64,000 nucleotides of DNA from JAWKTM01 sp041399085 (GTDB taxonomy: Bacteria > Planctomycetota > Planctomycetia > Pirellulales > Pirellulaceae). Positions 1 through 8,870 of this stretch are shown here, one piece after another (the stretch's first letter is position 1; each line of letters opens with the position of its first letter). Below the pieces are notes generated by a model. That model was not told the DNA's origin and made no database searches. It worked only from the letters and a program-made list of their open reading frames with translations. The position numbers were made by a program, and so were the translations under genes. The stretch is taken from assembly GCA_041399085.1 (NCBI GenBank), contig JAWKTM010000016.1, positions 1-64,000 of the forward strand, in the 5' to 3' direction.

Positions 1-985
1 GCGGCGGATTTGCGGTGTCTTTGTCTGCGCCGTTACTTGAGTCGTTGTCTTGCGAAGGAGCATTGTCGGCTCGATCCATGATGTCGGCCAGCAACTCATA
101 CGGGTCGGTTCCCGCGTCCGTCGACTTGCTGGCAAAGTAGGCTTCCAGATGCTGCCGGGCTTCGTCCAATTGGCCACGTTGTTCGGCGATGCGGGCGAGC
201 TGCATTTCCAACAGCGGGCGTTTGTCGTCTTCGGCGAACGCTTTCGAATACGCGGACTCGGCGTCTTCCCAACGTTTGGCTTTCAGAAAGCTTTCGCCCA
301 TCACCAAGTACGTTCGCTCGGCGTCGCCCAGCAGCCGTTTGCGAACTTGCTCGGGCAACACCAGCTTGTCCGTGTCTTCGATCGCTTCGCGGGCCTTGGC
401 GAAAGCACGGGCCGACTCGTCGTATTGTTCGTTGAGGAAATAGAGTCGCCCGGTTTCTAGCCAGATCAGCACGGTCGCCACGCCTGGCTGTTCCTTGCTG
501 TCGGCTTTCAAAGCCCGTTCGTATAGCCGCAAAGCCTCGGTCCAATTGCCGTTGTCGGATGCCGCCGCGGCCAAGCCCATCAACAGACGGTTGTCTTCGG
601 GCAATGCGTCGCCGGCGAGCAGCGCGTAGCGAGCGGCTTCGGGGCGGCGGTTCAGCTTCAAGGCTAGGGGCACGATGTCCGCGACAATCGCGGTCGCCTC
701 GGGGTTGTACCGCCACGCTCGTTGCAGATTTCGCAGCGCCAGTTGATCTTCGCCGCGTTGCAGCAGCACTCGGCCGTAGGCATACAGGGTCGCGGACGTC
801 AGCCGGTCTTGATCTTCCTCGGTCCGTTCGGCTTTGGGCCGCAACGGTTCGAGCATATCGACGGCGTCGGTGTCGGAACGAATTCCCGGCGAAAGCTGCC
901 CCGGCCCTGGAGCGGCGAGACCAACCGGCGCGAACAGAGCGGTCGATAGCGTGGCGTATCCAAGCAGAACCAAGGTGCGGCGCAT
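1..985 (-). CDS. TPR-repeat exported protein (3' end outside window)
   Basis: The frame read leftwards from an ATG at 985 stays open to the window edge (about 328 residues visible), so the C-terminus is missing. The N-terminus looks like a signal peptide: MRRTLVLLGY, then a small-residue segment ending near GLAAPG. The rest is helical with TPR-like spacing of paired Ala, Leu and Tyr/Trp positions (for example ALRNLQRAWRYNPEA and EALRLYERALKADS), typical of protein-protein scaffolds. The visible end turns into an acidic, Asp/Ser/Asn-rich stretch. No enzymatic motif was seen. It probably acts outside the cytoplasm; the partner is unknown. Confidence 0.75.
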   Translation of the reverse strand, partial: MRRTLVLLGYATLSTALFAPVGLAAPGPGQLSPGIRSDTDAVDMLEPLRPKAERTEEDQDRLTSATLYAYGRVLLQRGEDQLALRNLQRAWRYNPEATAIVADIVPLALKLNRRPEAARYALLAGDALPEDNRLLMGLAAAASDNGNWTEALRLYERALKADSKEQPGVATVLIWLETGRLYFLNEQYDESARAFAKAREAIEDTDKLVLPEQVRKRLLGDAERTYLVMGESFLKAKRWEDAESAYSKAFAEDDKRPLLEMQLARIAEQRGQLDEARQHLEAYFASKSTDAGTDPYELLADIMDRADNAPSQDNDSSNGADKDTANPP

Positions 986-1150
986 CGGTTTACCTCGCGG
1001 CGTATTCGGCGTGAGCAACAGGGCAGGGGAGTGTACCGTCGCGCCAGGCGCATGAAGCGAAGAGACCGCGACGGCGGCTCGGCGAGCAGTCGGTACTGCT
1101 GCAAGTTTAACCAAAGCGGTCAAGCAGCGAGAAAAATGCGGCCCAGGGCG

Positions 1151-1453
1151 TTAAGCCAGCGCCTTTTCCAACTCGCCTTTGATCGACTGTTCGATCTTGC
1201 CGCGGAAGGCCATCGCGGTGAATGGCAGCTCGCCATTGAGTTTGACCGAATCGTCCTCGACCACGACGTTGGCTTTGATTTTGAATCCGTAGGTCGAGAA
1301 GGAAACGTCCAGCACATTGTCGTTCCACTCGCCTTGCAGATCCTTCACCTGGTCTTGGTAACGCTGCTGAATGATCTGCACGAATCCTTTGAGTCGCTCG
1401 GTCGCCGACTCGCGTCCCAGATTGTGGGGCACTTGGGTGGAAAAGCCAGGCAT
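1151..1453 (-). CDS. Polyhydroxyalkanoic acid system family protein (PHA_gran_rgn)
   Basis: This 100-residue protein starts at ATG 1453 (MPGFSTQVPHNLGRESA). It has the hallmarks of the small PHA_gran_rgn family: the N-terminal 'hxLGxxxAxxRLK' segment, a central WxDNxLxFSxxxxG-like segment (here EWNDNVLDVSFSTYGFKIKA) and a C-terminal helix ending KGELEKALA. The family was named for proximity to polyhydroxyalkanoate genes, but no PHA synthase lies nearby, so the granule role is only family-based. It stands alone between the TPR gene and apt. Confidence 0.7.
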   Translation of the reverse strand: MPGFSTQVPHNLGRESATERLKGFVQIIQQRYQDQVKDLQGEWNDNVLDVSFSTYGFKIKANVVVEDDSVKLNGELPFTAMAFRGKIEQSIKGELEKALA

Positions 1454-1648
1454 GGTTCGTCCTTTCTGAAACCGCGTTACCGTTACATCCTTCGATATCG
1501 GGCCACTTTAGCAGATGCCCGCCCATTGAATCAGGCGGGTTTGCGGTGTGGGAATGCCCACGGCTTTTCGGTTCCGGCGCGGATTCGTACCATGCGAGCT
1601 TTCCATTGACCCCGAAGTGGCTCGCCACGCCCAAGAACAGGATTGCCC

Positions 1649-2179
1649 ATGAACGGCGTCGAACTCGACCTCCGCAAATTCATCCGAGACATCCCCGACT
1701 TTCCCAAGCCCGGGATTCTGTTTCGCGACATCACTCCGTTGTTGGCGTCGCCGGAGGCTTTTCGCGAAGCCGTGCGTCGCATGGCCGATCGTTTTCGCGA
1801 ATCGCGCGTCGATGTGGTGGTGGCGGCCGAAGCCCGCGGGTTCATTTTCGCCGCGCCGCTGGCGCTGGAATTGAACGCCGGCTTCGTCCCCATTCGCAAG
1901 CCGGGCAAGTTGCCGTTCGATACGCACGCGTTCCATTATGAGTTGGAATACGGCACGGACACGTTGGAGATGCATATCGACGGGGTGACGCAAGGGCAGC
2001 GAGTGTTGGTGGTCGACGATCTGCTGGCTACTGGCGGCACGGTGGAAGCTTGCTGCAAACTGTTGGAAAACACGGGAGCGGAAGTTGTCGGCTGTGCGTT
2101 TCTGATCGACTTGATTCCGTTGGGCGGCGCCAAGCGGATTGCTCCGATCGAGTGCTTTAGTTTGATTGCCTATGAATAG
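1649..2179 (+). CDS. apt: Adenine phosphoribosyltransferase
   Basis: Salvage enzyme converting adenine and PRPP to AMP in the cytosol. The 176-residue length is normal for the family. The PRPP-binding loop VLVVDDLLATGGT sits at about residues 120-132, and the early segment DIPDFPKPGILFRDITPLL is the typical Apt N-terminus. EARGFIFAAPLAL is the substrate-pocket region. The ATG at 1649 (MNGVELDL) is preferred over an upstream in-frame TTG. Transcribed away from the PHA-type gene; apparently single. Confidence 0.95.
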   Translation: MNGVELDLRKFIRDIPDFPKPGILFRDITPLLASPEAFREAVRRMADRFRESRVDVVVAAEARGFIFAAPLALELNAGFVPIRKPGKLPFDTHAFHYELEYGTDTLEMHIDGVTQGQRVLVVDDLLATGGTVEACCKLLENTGAEVVGCAFLIDLIPLGGAKRIAPIECFSLIAYE

Positions 2180-2265
2180 AAGTTAGCCGTGTCGCCGTTC
2201 GTGATCCGCGGATTCGATGTTTTCGTTCTGGCAGTGCGGTGTGGCAATGTCACGGGTGTGTTTTG

Positions 2266-3027
2266 CTAAAGCAGCGATAGAAGAAGGATTGACCTCGCGG
2301 CCATAACACCGAGCCATGCCGCGAGGCCCATCCGATGCATCCACGTATGTCGGACTCGAAAGAGGTCGGCTGTCGCTGCGGCGAGTGGGATGCTGAAGGC
2401 CGCTATCGGAACGAATGCCAACAGGCTTAGAGCGAGCGTCTCGCTTCTTAGTAATATGCCTAACGCTGGTATCGTGAGCACCTGTGGCAAAATGAGAAAG
2501 GTTAACTTCCAATTCCAAGGCATGCGCGTCGCGAGAGCCACGGACATTAATAGGACGCCGGCGATTACGGAACCACTTGCCTGAGCGAAGGCTAGATGCC
2601 AAGCGGAAGACGTGCCGATATAAATGATTCGCGGGAGGATGGCGAAGCAGGCGGCCAAACCTAACCACGCGCCCGGTTCGATCGGCCATTGCTCGCGCCG
2701 CGTCTCGCGAAGCAGGAATACCGAGCCAAGGAATAACCCCAACGTTGTGCCGAACAGGCTCAGCGCGGACGGAATGATTCCTAGGAAAAGCCCGTCTATG
2801 AGAATGAGATGCTTGACTTGGTCGAGCGAATCGGGCAGCGACGCCAGTTTAGGCATGCTCCAAACGGTGACGGCGGCGCTTGTTGTCAGCAGCAACAAGT
2901 GAATGATGCCGAAGCGCGGAGGCGTCGTGGATTGCGGGTCACGAGCTGAAGGCCGACGCTTGAGTGGTTCTGTCGGCGTGATGATTAAGTCGCCAAGTTC
3001 CGCCGAGTCGTCGGGCTGCTTTGACAT
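2266..3027 (-). CDS. Hypothetical multi-pass membrane protein
   Basis: 253 residues from ATG 3027. The first 40 residues are hydrophilic and cytoplasmic-looking (TEPLKRRPSARDP). They are followed by about six hydrophobic segments of transmembrane length, including GIIHLLLLTTSAAVTVW, a stretch around LFGTTLGLFLGSVFLL, and LALSLLAFVPIAAFSI. No catalytic motif or named family was recognised. The gene lies 46 bp from the next minus-strand gene at 3073 and may be co-transcribed with it. Confidence 0.6.
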   Translation of the reverse strand: MSKQPDDSAELGDLIITPTEPLKRRPSARDPQSTTPPRFGIIHLLLLTTSAAVTVWSMPKLASLPDSLDQVKHLILIDGLFLGIIPSALSLFGTTLGLFLGSVFLLRETRREQWPIEPGAWLGLAACFAILPRIIYIGTSSAWHLAFAQASGSVIAGVLLMSVALATRMPWNWKLTFLILPQVLTIPALGILLRSETLALSLLAFVPIAAFSIPLAAATADLFRVRHTWMHRMGLAAWLGVMAARSILLLSLL

Positions 3028-3072
3028 AAGCCCTCCGGTCTCAAACCGAAGTTGGTGGCGAAGATCGCAACC

Positions 3073-3558
3073 TTATTGAGCCGCGGAGTAGAGCTCCGCG
3101 AACTCCAATACCCACACATCAATTAAGTGTTTGAATGTGTCGGGATCCACGTTCTCGATTTTCTCGAAATGGTTGCGATTGAAAACCTCTTTGTTGCGAA
3201 TTGTGGCTTTGCCAGCCAAATCCACCACGTGATAGGAATTGGGCGGTCGAATCGTCAGTTCCAAGCGGCTGTAATCGTTGTCGCGGCGGCCGTTCGTGAT
3301 TCGCAGATCGTCCCGGCTGACGGCCGCCCCCCAACCTTTCTCGCCAAAAATGGTTTCCAGGCGAAAGCCCGGAAAATGGTTGGGCAGCAGCTTCGTCGCC
3401 TGCTCGATGTGTTCGGATAGCGCCAAGCGATGCTGGGAATGGAGTCGCTTCAGTTCTTCCTCATTGAGCTGCTGGCGTCGCGCTTCTTCGGCCTTGCGTT
3501 CGCCGCGCTGTTGCCCACGTTCAATGGCTTTCTGAAGTCGTTGCTCAAAATCACTCAT
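3073..3558 (-). CDS. Hypothetical protein with charged coiled-coil N-terminus
   Basis: The ATG at 3558 (MSDFEQRLQKAIERGQQRGE) gives 161 residues; an in-frame GTG at 3582 would add eight. The first 65 residues are very rich in Glu, Arg, Gln and Lys and should form a long helix or coiled coil. The C-terminal half looks like a compact alpha/beta domain (RLELTIRPPNSYHVVDLAGK). Composition suggests a soluble cytosolic protein. No family was recognised. It follows tex on the same strand after a short gap, so co-transcription is possible. Confidence 0.6.
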   Translation of the reverse strand: MSDFEQRLQKAIERGQQRGERKAEEARRQQLNEEELKRLHSQHRLALSEHIEQATKLLPNHFPGFRLETIFGEKGWGAAVSRDDLRITNGRRDNDYSRLELTIRPPNSYHVVDLAGKATIRNKEVFNRNHFEKIENVDPDTFKHLIDVWVLEFAELYSAAQ

Positions 3559-3605
3559 AATGGTTCTACTAGTTCGCTGCACAAGCGATCGGGTTCGGCC
3601 GCGGC

Positions 3606-6600
3606 TTAGGACTTCTTCGGCGGCTTATCGTCGGGTTCCTGTTTCTTGCTGTAAAATTGTAGCAAGTCAGAAAAGGACCGCATTGGTTCCTTGCCCTCGA
3701 CCATGTCTTGCGTGATCGGTGGCGCCGGCACGCGCGGCTTGACGACCTTCGATTTTGGCGGACGTTGCGAGCGAGTTGGTTTGCCGTGTCCTTGCGCTGG
3801 TCTGGGACGTTGTTCACGTGCCGGCTTCTTACGACGCGGCTCGCCGGTCGCCGGACGAGCGGGGCCACGAGGCTGGCGCGGCTTTTCCGAGCCGGGAGCG
3901 ATGGCAGTTAACGACACGCGTCGCCGCTGCTTGTCCACTTCCATGACCCAAACTTTCAGCACGTCACCCACCGCGACAACTTCATGTGGATCGCGAACGA
4001 AGCGATCGGCCAGTCGGCTGATGTGAACCAATCCGGGTTCCGACAAGCCGATGTCGATGAACGCACCGAAATCGACGACGTTCAGAATCGAGCCGGACAG
4101 TTCCATGCCGGGCTCCAGATCCTCCAGCTTCATGACTTCCCGGCGGAACACGGGGGGCGGAAAATCCTCGCGCGGGTCGCGACTGGGGCGAAGCAGTGAG
4201 CTCAGGATATCGCTCAACAGCAGCTTGCCCACGTTCATTTCCTCGGCAAGCTGATCGCGATTCACCGCGGCGACGCGTGCAGCCAACTGCTCGGAATCCA
4301 CGACTTCATTCGCCGGACGTTCTACTTGGGGCTCGGCGGCCGCGGGTTCTTCAATGCCAGGGAGCATGGCGGCGCTCGCCGTCTGATCCGTTTGAGCTTC
4401 AACATTGTCGGCTTCAATATCGCCGGCTTCCGCGGTCTCGGATTCAGTTGCCGCGGTTTCAGTAGCCGCGGATTCAGTAGCCACAGTTTCGGCAGTTTGA
4501 GCTTCAACGGTTTGAGCTTCAACCGGCGGTGCGGATGCGGACTCGGCCGGCGCTTCGAGGCTCGTGGGCGTCTCGCCATCGGCGGTCGTCTCGGCGGCTA
4601 CTTCATTTTCGGGTAGCTCTCCAGCAACGGGCGATTCGGGCGCGGCGGCCGGCTGGCGTTCGATCGTTTTCGGCGGTTGATGCCGCACAATTCGGCGGCG
4701 AAGCTGATCGACGTTGCTGCCCAAACGCTCGAGCACGCTCTGAGCGACTTCGTAACTTTCGGGGTGAATCGGTGTGGCGTCCAGCGGATTGTTGCCGTCC
4801 ACGATCTTCAAAAAGCCCGCCGACTGCACGAACGTGGCGTCGCCGATTCCGGGCACTTCCTTCAGTTGTTCACGACTGCGGAACGGCCCGTGTTCGCGGC
4901 GATACTGGTACAGCCGCCGAGCCGTCAGTTGGTTCAGACCCGAGACATAACCCAGCAGCGCCGGGCTGGCCGAATTCACATCCACGCCGACGTAATTCAC
5001 GCAGGACTCGACAACCGCGTCGAGCGAATCTTGCAAATGCTTGGCTTTCACATCGTGTTGGTACAGTCCCACGCCAATGTTCGCCGGCGTGATCTTGACC
5101 AATTCCGACAGCGGGTCGAGCAACCGTCGGCCGATTGAAATAGCGCCGCGTTGCGTGGCGTCGAAGTCGGGCAATTCCTCGCGGCCCAATTCGCTAGTCG
5201 AGTAGACGCTGGCGCCGGCTTCGTTCACGATCACATACGCCAACTCGCGATCGGCCAACTCGTTGGCGATTACATCCGCGACCATCAACTCTGTTTCGCG
5301 GCAGCCAGTGCCGTTGCCAATCGCCACCACATCAATCTCGTCGGTGCGAATGAACTCAATCAACTTCGCTCGGCCCTCGGCCACCCGTTCGTCGTTGCCG
5401 ATCACGTGGATCAAGGCATGGGCCAGCACGTTGCCGAATTCGTTCAGCGTCACGATCTTGACGCCGCTGCGAAAACCGGGATCCATCGCCAATACGCGGC
5501 GGCCGCGCACCGGCGGCTGCAGCAACAGCTTGCGAAGGTTGCGAGCAAACACTTCGACCGCATGGGTCTCGGCGGCGTCGGTCAGTTCCCGTCGAGCTTC
5601 GCGTTCCAGGCTAGGCACGATCAACCGAAACAGCGCGTCGCGCAAACAGCCCCGCAAGAAATCGGCATGAGGCTGTTCGGCCGGAATCAGCATCTCCGTC
5701 GCGGCTGCCAACATCTGCTCGGTATCGAACTCGATTTTGACCCGCAGAATCTTGACTCGCTCGCCGCGATTAATGGCCAGCACGCGATGCGGCGGAATCT
5801 TGGCGATTGATTCACGGAAGTTGAAATAGTCCTTGAACGAAGCTTCCAGCTTCTGACGCTTACGCAGCTTCTTGGCCGCTCGCGCCGCCGCCTTGGCCGC
5901 TTTGGCCCGAGCCTGCTTTGACAGCTTGGGAGGCTTCGCTGGCTTGACGACCGGGCCGGTCAACGAGCCCGAGCTTTCACCGAACGCGGGAATCGCGTCA
6001 GCCGATTCAGCGGCAAGCGAAGCCGAAACCGTCGTCTCGCCGGCGGAGGGCTCCGCGCCAGATTCTTTTGCTTCCGTCTCGCTTACGACGGACTCTCCAG
6101 CGTTCGACTCCGACGCACCGTCGGTTGGCTCTGCTGCCTCGGCCGACGGCTCTCCTGAACTGTCGGTCGGTTCGGTCGTATGTTCGGCTGCTTCCGCAGG
6201 TTGTTTTTCCTCGCTCGGTTCGTCCGCGTCGTGTTCGTCTGTGCCGTGTTCGTCTGTGCCGTGTTCGTCTGTGCCGTGTTCGTCGGAACCTTGTTCGTCC
6301 GCTGCGACCTCCGACGAAGACGCGTCGTCGCCAGCATCATCCTCGTCCAGCTCCGTCTCGGCTACATCAACGGCCGACTCATCCAGGTCGATGTCCGTCG
6401 CGTCATCCTCGTCGCTCGGTTCGACGCGAATCGAAACCAGTTGCCCCGAGCTGCGCATGATCCGACGCAACTTGCCGCGCACGTCGGCTCGCTCGCTGTA
6501 GCGTTCGGCAATCAAATGGCCGACGCCCATCAACACTTCCGCCACGTTGTTCACGTCGCGATCGGGATTGACGAAGTCCGCGGCTCGGGCATTCAGATCG

Positions 6601-7019
6601 GCGGCCTTCGCGTCGGCATCCAAAATCTCGCGGGCCAGCGGCTCCAAGCCGCGCTCGCGCGCCTGGGTGGCCAGCGATTGTTTCTTCGGCTTATACGGCA
6701 GGTACAAGTCTTCAAGCTGCTTGGTCGACGGCGCCTGCTGGATCCGCTGAGCCAATTCCGCCGTGAGTTTGCCTTGCGACTCAATCGACTTGAGGATCGT
6801 CTGCTTACGTTCGGCCAGCGCGCGGGCTTTTCCGACGGCGTCTTGAATCAGTCGAATCTGTTCCTCGTCCAAGCCGCCGGTCGCGTCCTTGCGGTACCGC
6901 GTGATAAACGGAACCGTGTTGCCGTCATCCAGCAACTCGACCGTGCGTTGAACCTTGTCCAGAGGCAGATGCAAATCGTGAGCGACGCGGCCAAGATCAA
7001 TCGAGACAGAAGTTCCCAT
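3606..7019 (-). CDS. tex: Tex-family RNA-binding transcription accessory protein with large acidic insertions
   Basis: The 1137 residues compare with about 770 for typical Tex. Recognisable parts in order: N-terminal Tex helical domain (about 1-200, with FITRYRKDATGGLDEEQI and LEDLYLPYKPKK); a YqgF/RNase H-like domain starting at about 515 (RRVLAMDPGFRSGVK); a helix-hairpin-helix part (FRSREQLKEVPGIGDATF); an S1 domain at about 985-1055 (GSILNVVDFGAFIDIGLSEP); and a basic, Pro/Arg-rich tail. The extra length is two low-complexity inserts: Asp/Glu/Ser-rich at about 205-365, including DEHGT repeated in tandem, and Ala/Glu/Thr-rich at about 765-930. Tex binds structured nucleic acid and affects transcription. 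Start is ATG 7019. Confidence 0.93.
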   Translation of the reverse strand: MGTSVSIDLGRVAHDLHLPLDKVQRTVELLDDGNTVPFITRYRKDATGGLDEEQIRLIQDAVGKARALAERKQTILKSIESQGKLTAELAQRIQQAPSTKQLEDLYLPYKPKKQSLATQARERGLEPLAREILDADAKAADLNARAADFVNPDRDVNNVAEVLMGVGHLIAERYSERADVRGKLRRIMRSSGQLVSIRVEPSDEDDATDIDLDESAVDVAETELDEDDAGDDASSSEVAADEQGSDEHGTDEHGTDEHGTDEHDADEPSEEKQPAEAAEHTTEPTDSSGEPSAEAAEPTDGASESNAGESVVSETEAKESGAEPSAGETTVSASLAAESADAIPAFGESSGSLTGPVVKPAKPPKLSKQARAKAAKAAARAAKKLRKRQKLEASFKDYFNFRESIAKIPPHRVLAINRGERVKILRVKIEFDTEQMLAAATEMLIPAEQPHADFLRGCLRDALFRLIVPSLEREARRELTDAAETHAVEVFARNLRKLLLQPPVRGRRVLAMDPGFRSGVKIVTLNEFGNVLAHALIHVIGNDERVAEGRAKLIEFIRTDEIDVVAIGNGTGCRETELMVADVIANELADRELAYVIVNEAGASVYSTSELGREELPDFDATQRGAISIGRRLLDPLSELVKITPANIGVGLYQHDVKAKHLQDSLDAVVESCVNYVGVDVNSASPALLGYVSGLNQLTARRLYQYRREHGPFRSREQLKEVPGIGDATFVQSAGFLKIVDGNNPLDATPIHPESYEVAQSVLERLGSNVDQLRRRIVRHQPPKTIERQPAAAPESPVAGELPENEVAAETTADGETPTSLEAPAESASAPPVEAQTVEAQTAETVATESAATETAATESETAEAGDIEADNVEAQTDQTASAAMLPGIEEPAAAEPQVERPANEVVDSEQLAARVAAVNRDQLAEEMNVGKLLLSDILSSLLRPSRDPREDFPPPVFRREVMKLEDLEPGMELSGSILNVVDFGAFIDIGLSEPGLVHISRLADRFVRDPHEVVAVGDVLKVWVMEVDKQRRRVSLTAIAPGSEKPRQPRGPARPATGEPRRKKPAREQRPRPAQGHGKPTRSQRPPKSKVVKPRVPAPPITQDMVEGKEPMRSFSDLLQFYSKKQEPDDKPPKKS
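6236..6296. repeat. 15-bp in-frame tandem repeat inside tex
   Basis: Four near-identical 15-bp units (tgttcgtctgtgccg on the + strand) encode consecutive DEHGT pentapeptides in the acidic insert of Tex. Because 15 is a multiple of three, copy-number change would leave the frame intact. Confidence 0.85.
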
Positions 7020-7399
7020 AAAGCATGCTGCTAAAGGTCTTGGTCGTTCGCGTGGCGTGAATGGGTGCTAAGTTCGAGCGACCGCCGGGATGGAAATGTG
7101 TCGCCAAGAGGGCGCGTTGGCTTGGTGCCGGTCCCAGGGATTCGTGGGCGCGCGATATTCAAATGGCTGGTAAACAGAGGCTTAAGCTGGTCGGAAATCT
7201 AGGAACTATGTCTGCGCTTGTCAAGCATCGTCGCGTTCAGGAGCAAGTCTTGCCCGACCCGCCTTACGCAGTTTACCGGCGCGAGATGAATGATTCGCAA
7301 AATCGACACAATCGGACGGTTTGTTTCAAGTTAGCCAACCGCGCGATCCGATACCGGCTCACCAGTGCTGCCCTAGTAAGACGAAGCAAGGAGCCCCTC
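7020..7399. other. Intergenic region between tex and a small gene
   Basis: About 380 bp that must hold the divergent promoters of tex (leftward) and the small gene at 7400 (rightward). No convincing ORF, RNA gene or repeat was seen; the reading frame upstream of 7400 is open but has no coding character. Confidence 0.5.
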
Positions 7400-7633
7400 A
7401 TGCCGGATTCGCATCTGCGTGTATTTTGGCCCGACGATCATCGGCCCTCGCGTCACTCGGCGACCACCGTCGAAACGGTGAAAGTGCCGCTGGCCGAGGT
7501 TCTGCCGCTGTTTACCGACGCGGTGCGCAACCGCCGAGCTTGGTTGACGGACTTTGAAAACGAAGAGATCACGATCTCGGCCGATCTCTACGAAGTGCTG
7601 CACGCTTATGAACATTATCGCCCCACGGCTTGA
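7400..7633 (+). CDS. Small hypothetical protein (77 aa)
   Basis: An aaggag ribosome-binding site at 7388-7393 sits seven bases before ATG 7400, which fixes the start even though the frame is open further upstream. The product (MPDSHLRVFWPDD...) contains a hydrophobic core (VPLAEVLPLFTDAVRN) and ends EVLHAYEHYRPTA. No family was recognised. A strong intrinsic terminator lies 26 bp after the stop, so this is a single-gene unit. Confidence 0.65.
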   Translation: MPDSHLRVFWPDDHRPSRHSATTVETVKVPLAEVLPLFTDAVRNRRAWLTDFENEEITISADLYEVLHAYEHYRPTA

Positions 7634-7658
7634 ACGCCACGGCGTCGTTGGAATGGTC

Positions 7659-7682
7659 AAGCCCGCTCGCTCGGGCTTTTTT
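7659..7682 (+). terminator. Rho-independent terminator
   Basis: A seven-bp stem (aagcccg / cgggctt) with a six-base loop is followed by a T run. It lies just after the 77-residue gene. Confidence 0.85.
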
Positions 7683-7786
7683 CATGCGCGTCGGCGGCAT
7701 CGTCCGTGTGACTTCAATCGCCTAGCTCGATACACTTCCCTGGCCAAAATCCGCGTTACGATTTGCCACGAGATAGGAGCATTCGC

Positions 7787-8839
7787 ATGAGCCACGAGTC
7801 GTCGAAACCGTTGGCTGAAGAAACGTCAATCGCCGCCGAGGAAGCACTGTTCGAGTCCGATTCCGAACGCCAGCGGCACATCGACGAACTCGTTTCCCAA
7901 ATCAAAGAGTCGGCGGACAAGCTGGCTCGAGACGGCGCCACGCGCGGCGACTTGAAGCTGCTCAGCCGCACGTTGCGCGAGCTGCGATACGCCTTTCGAG
8001 TCTTCTCGCCGTTTCGCCGCCGCCGCAAAGTCACGGTGTTCGGCTCGGCCCGCACGTTGCCCGACCAACCGGCTTACCAGCAAGCGGTTGAATTTGGTCG
8101 TGAGATGGCGGCCAAGGAGTGGCTGGTCGTCACCGGCGCTGCCAGCGGGATCATGGAAGCCGGGCATCGCGGCGCGGGACGCGAAAGCTCGATGGGGCTG
8201 AATATCATGTTGCCGTTCGAGCAGTCTTCGAATCCAATCATCGCCAACGATCCGAAGCTGGTTTACATGAAATACTTTTTCACGCGCAAGCTGATGTTCG
8301 TGAAGGAGTGCGACGCCGTCGTCTGCCTGCCGGGCGGGTTCGGGACGTTGGACGAAGCGATGGAAGTGCTGACGCTGCTGCAAACGGGCAAACGCGATAT
8401 GGTCCCGCTCGTGCTGCTCGACGCGCCAGGCGGCTACTACTGGCGTTCGTTGCAGCAGTTCATTGAAAACCATCTGCTGGCCGGCGGCATGATCTCGCCC
8501 GAGGATCTGTCGCTCTACAAAGTCACCGACTCGTGCCAAGAGGCGGTCGACGAAGTGCTCCAATTCTTTCGCGTCTATCACAGCATGCGATACGTCCGCC
8601 ATCAGTTGGTGTTCCGCTTGCTCGAACCGCTGCATCCGCGGCTGCTGGCCGACATCAACGAGCAGTTCACGGACATCCTCAGCGACGGCGCCTTCGAGCA
8701 ACGCGAATTGCTGAACGAAGAACGCAACGAAGCCGACCTGGCTCACATGCCGCGGCTGGTGTTCCACTTCAACCGACGCAACCTTGGTCGCTTGAGGCAA
8801 CTGATCGACTGCATCAACCGCGGCTCGATCACGAACTAA
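7787..8839 (+). CDS. LOG family protein (Rossmann-fold nucleotide-binding)
   Basis: 350 residues from ATG 7787, preceded by an aggag site at 7775. After a charged N-terminal helix of about 75 residues comes the LOG/lysine-decarboxylase-like fold: KVTVFGSAR as the first strand, TGAASGIMEAGHRGAGRE, and the signature PGGFGTLDEAMEVLTLLQTG. In plants and some bacteria such proteins release free cytokinin from nucleoside monophosphates (phosphoribohydrolase). The longer C-terminal part (FRVYHSMRYVRHQLVFR onwards) is found in the larger bacterial LOG relatives, whose substrate is usually untested. A cytosolic nucleotide-processing role is inferred. Confidence 0.88.
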   Translation: MSHESSKPLAEETSIAAEEALFESDSERQRHIDELVSQIKESADKLARDGATRGDLKLLSRTLRELRYAFRVFSPFRRRRKVTVFGSARTLPDQPAYQQAVEFGREMAAKEWLVVTGAASGIMEAGHRGAGRESSMGLNIMLPFEQSSNPIIANDPKLVYMKYFFTRKLMFVKECDAVVCLPGGFGTLDEAMEVLTLLQTGKRDMVPLVLLDAPGGYYWRSLQQFIENHLLAGGMISPEDLSLYKVTDSCQEAVDEVLQFFRVYHSMRYVRHQLVFRLLEPLHPRLLADINEQFTDILSDGAFEQRELLNEERNEADLAHMPRLVFHFNRRNLGRLRQLIDCINRGSITN

Positions 8840-8870
8840 AGCCGCCCGGCAAGTCGGCTCAAGCCCGCGT

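Noticed and set aside
4529..5810. Plus-strand ORFs opposite tex
   Set aside because: Three overlapping frames without motifs; tex on the minus strand has intact domains throughout.
5872..7034. Ser/Ala-rich or Val/Phe-rich plus-strand ORFs (209 and 284 aa)
   Set aside because: They are opposite the acidic repeat insert of Tex; the periodicity they show is just the complement of DEHGT codons.
7061..7399. N-terminal extension of the 77-residue protein
   Set aside because: The frame is open but a good aaggag site precedes ATG 7400 and the extension has no coding character.
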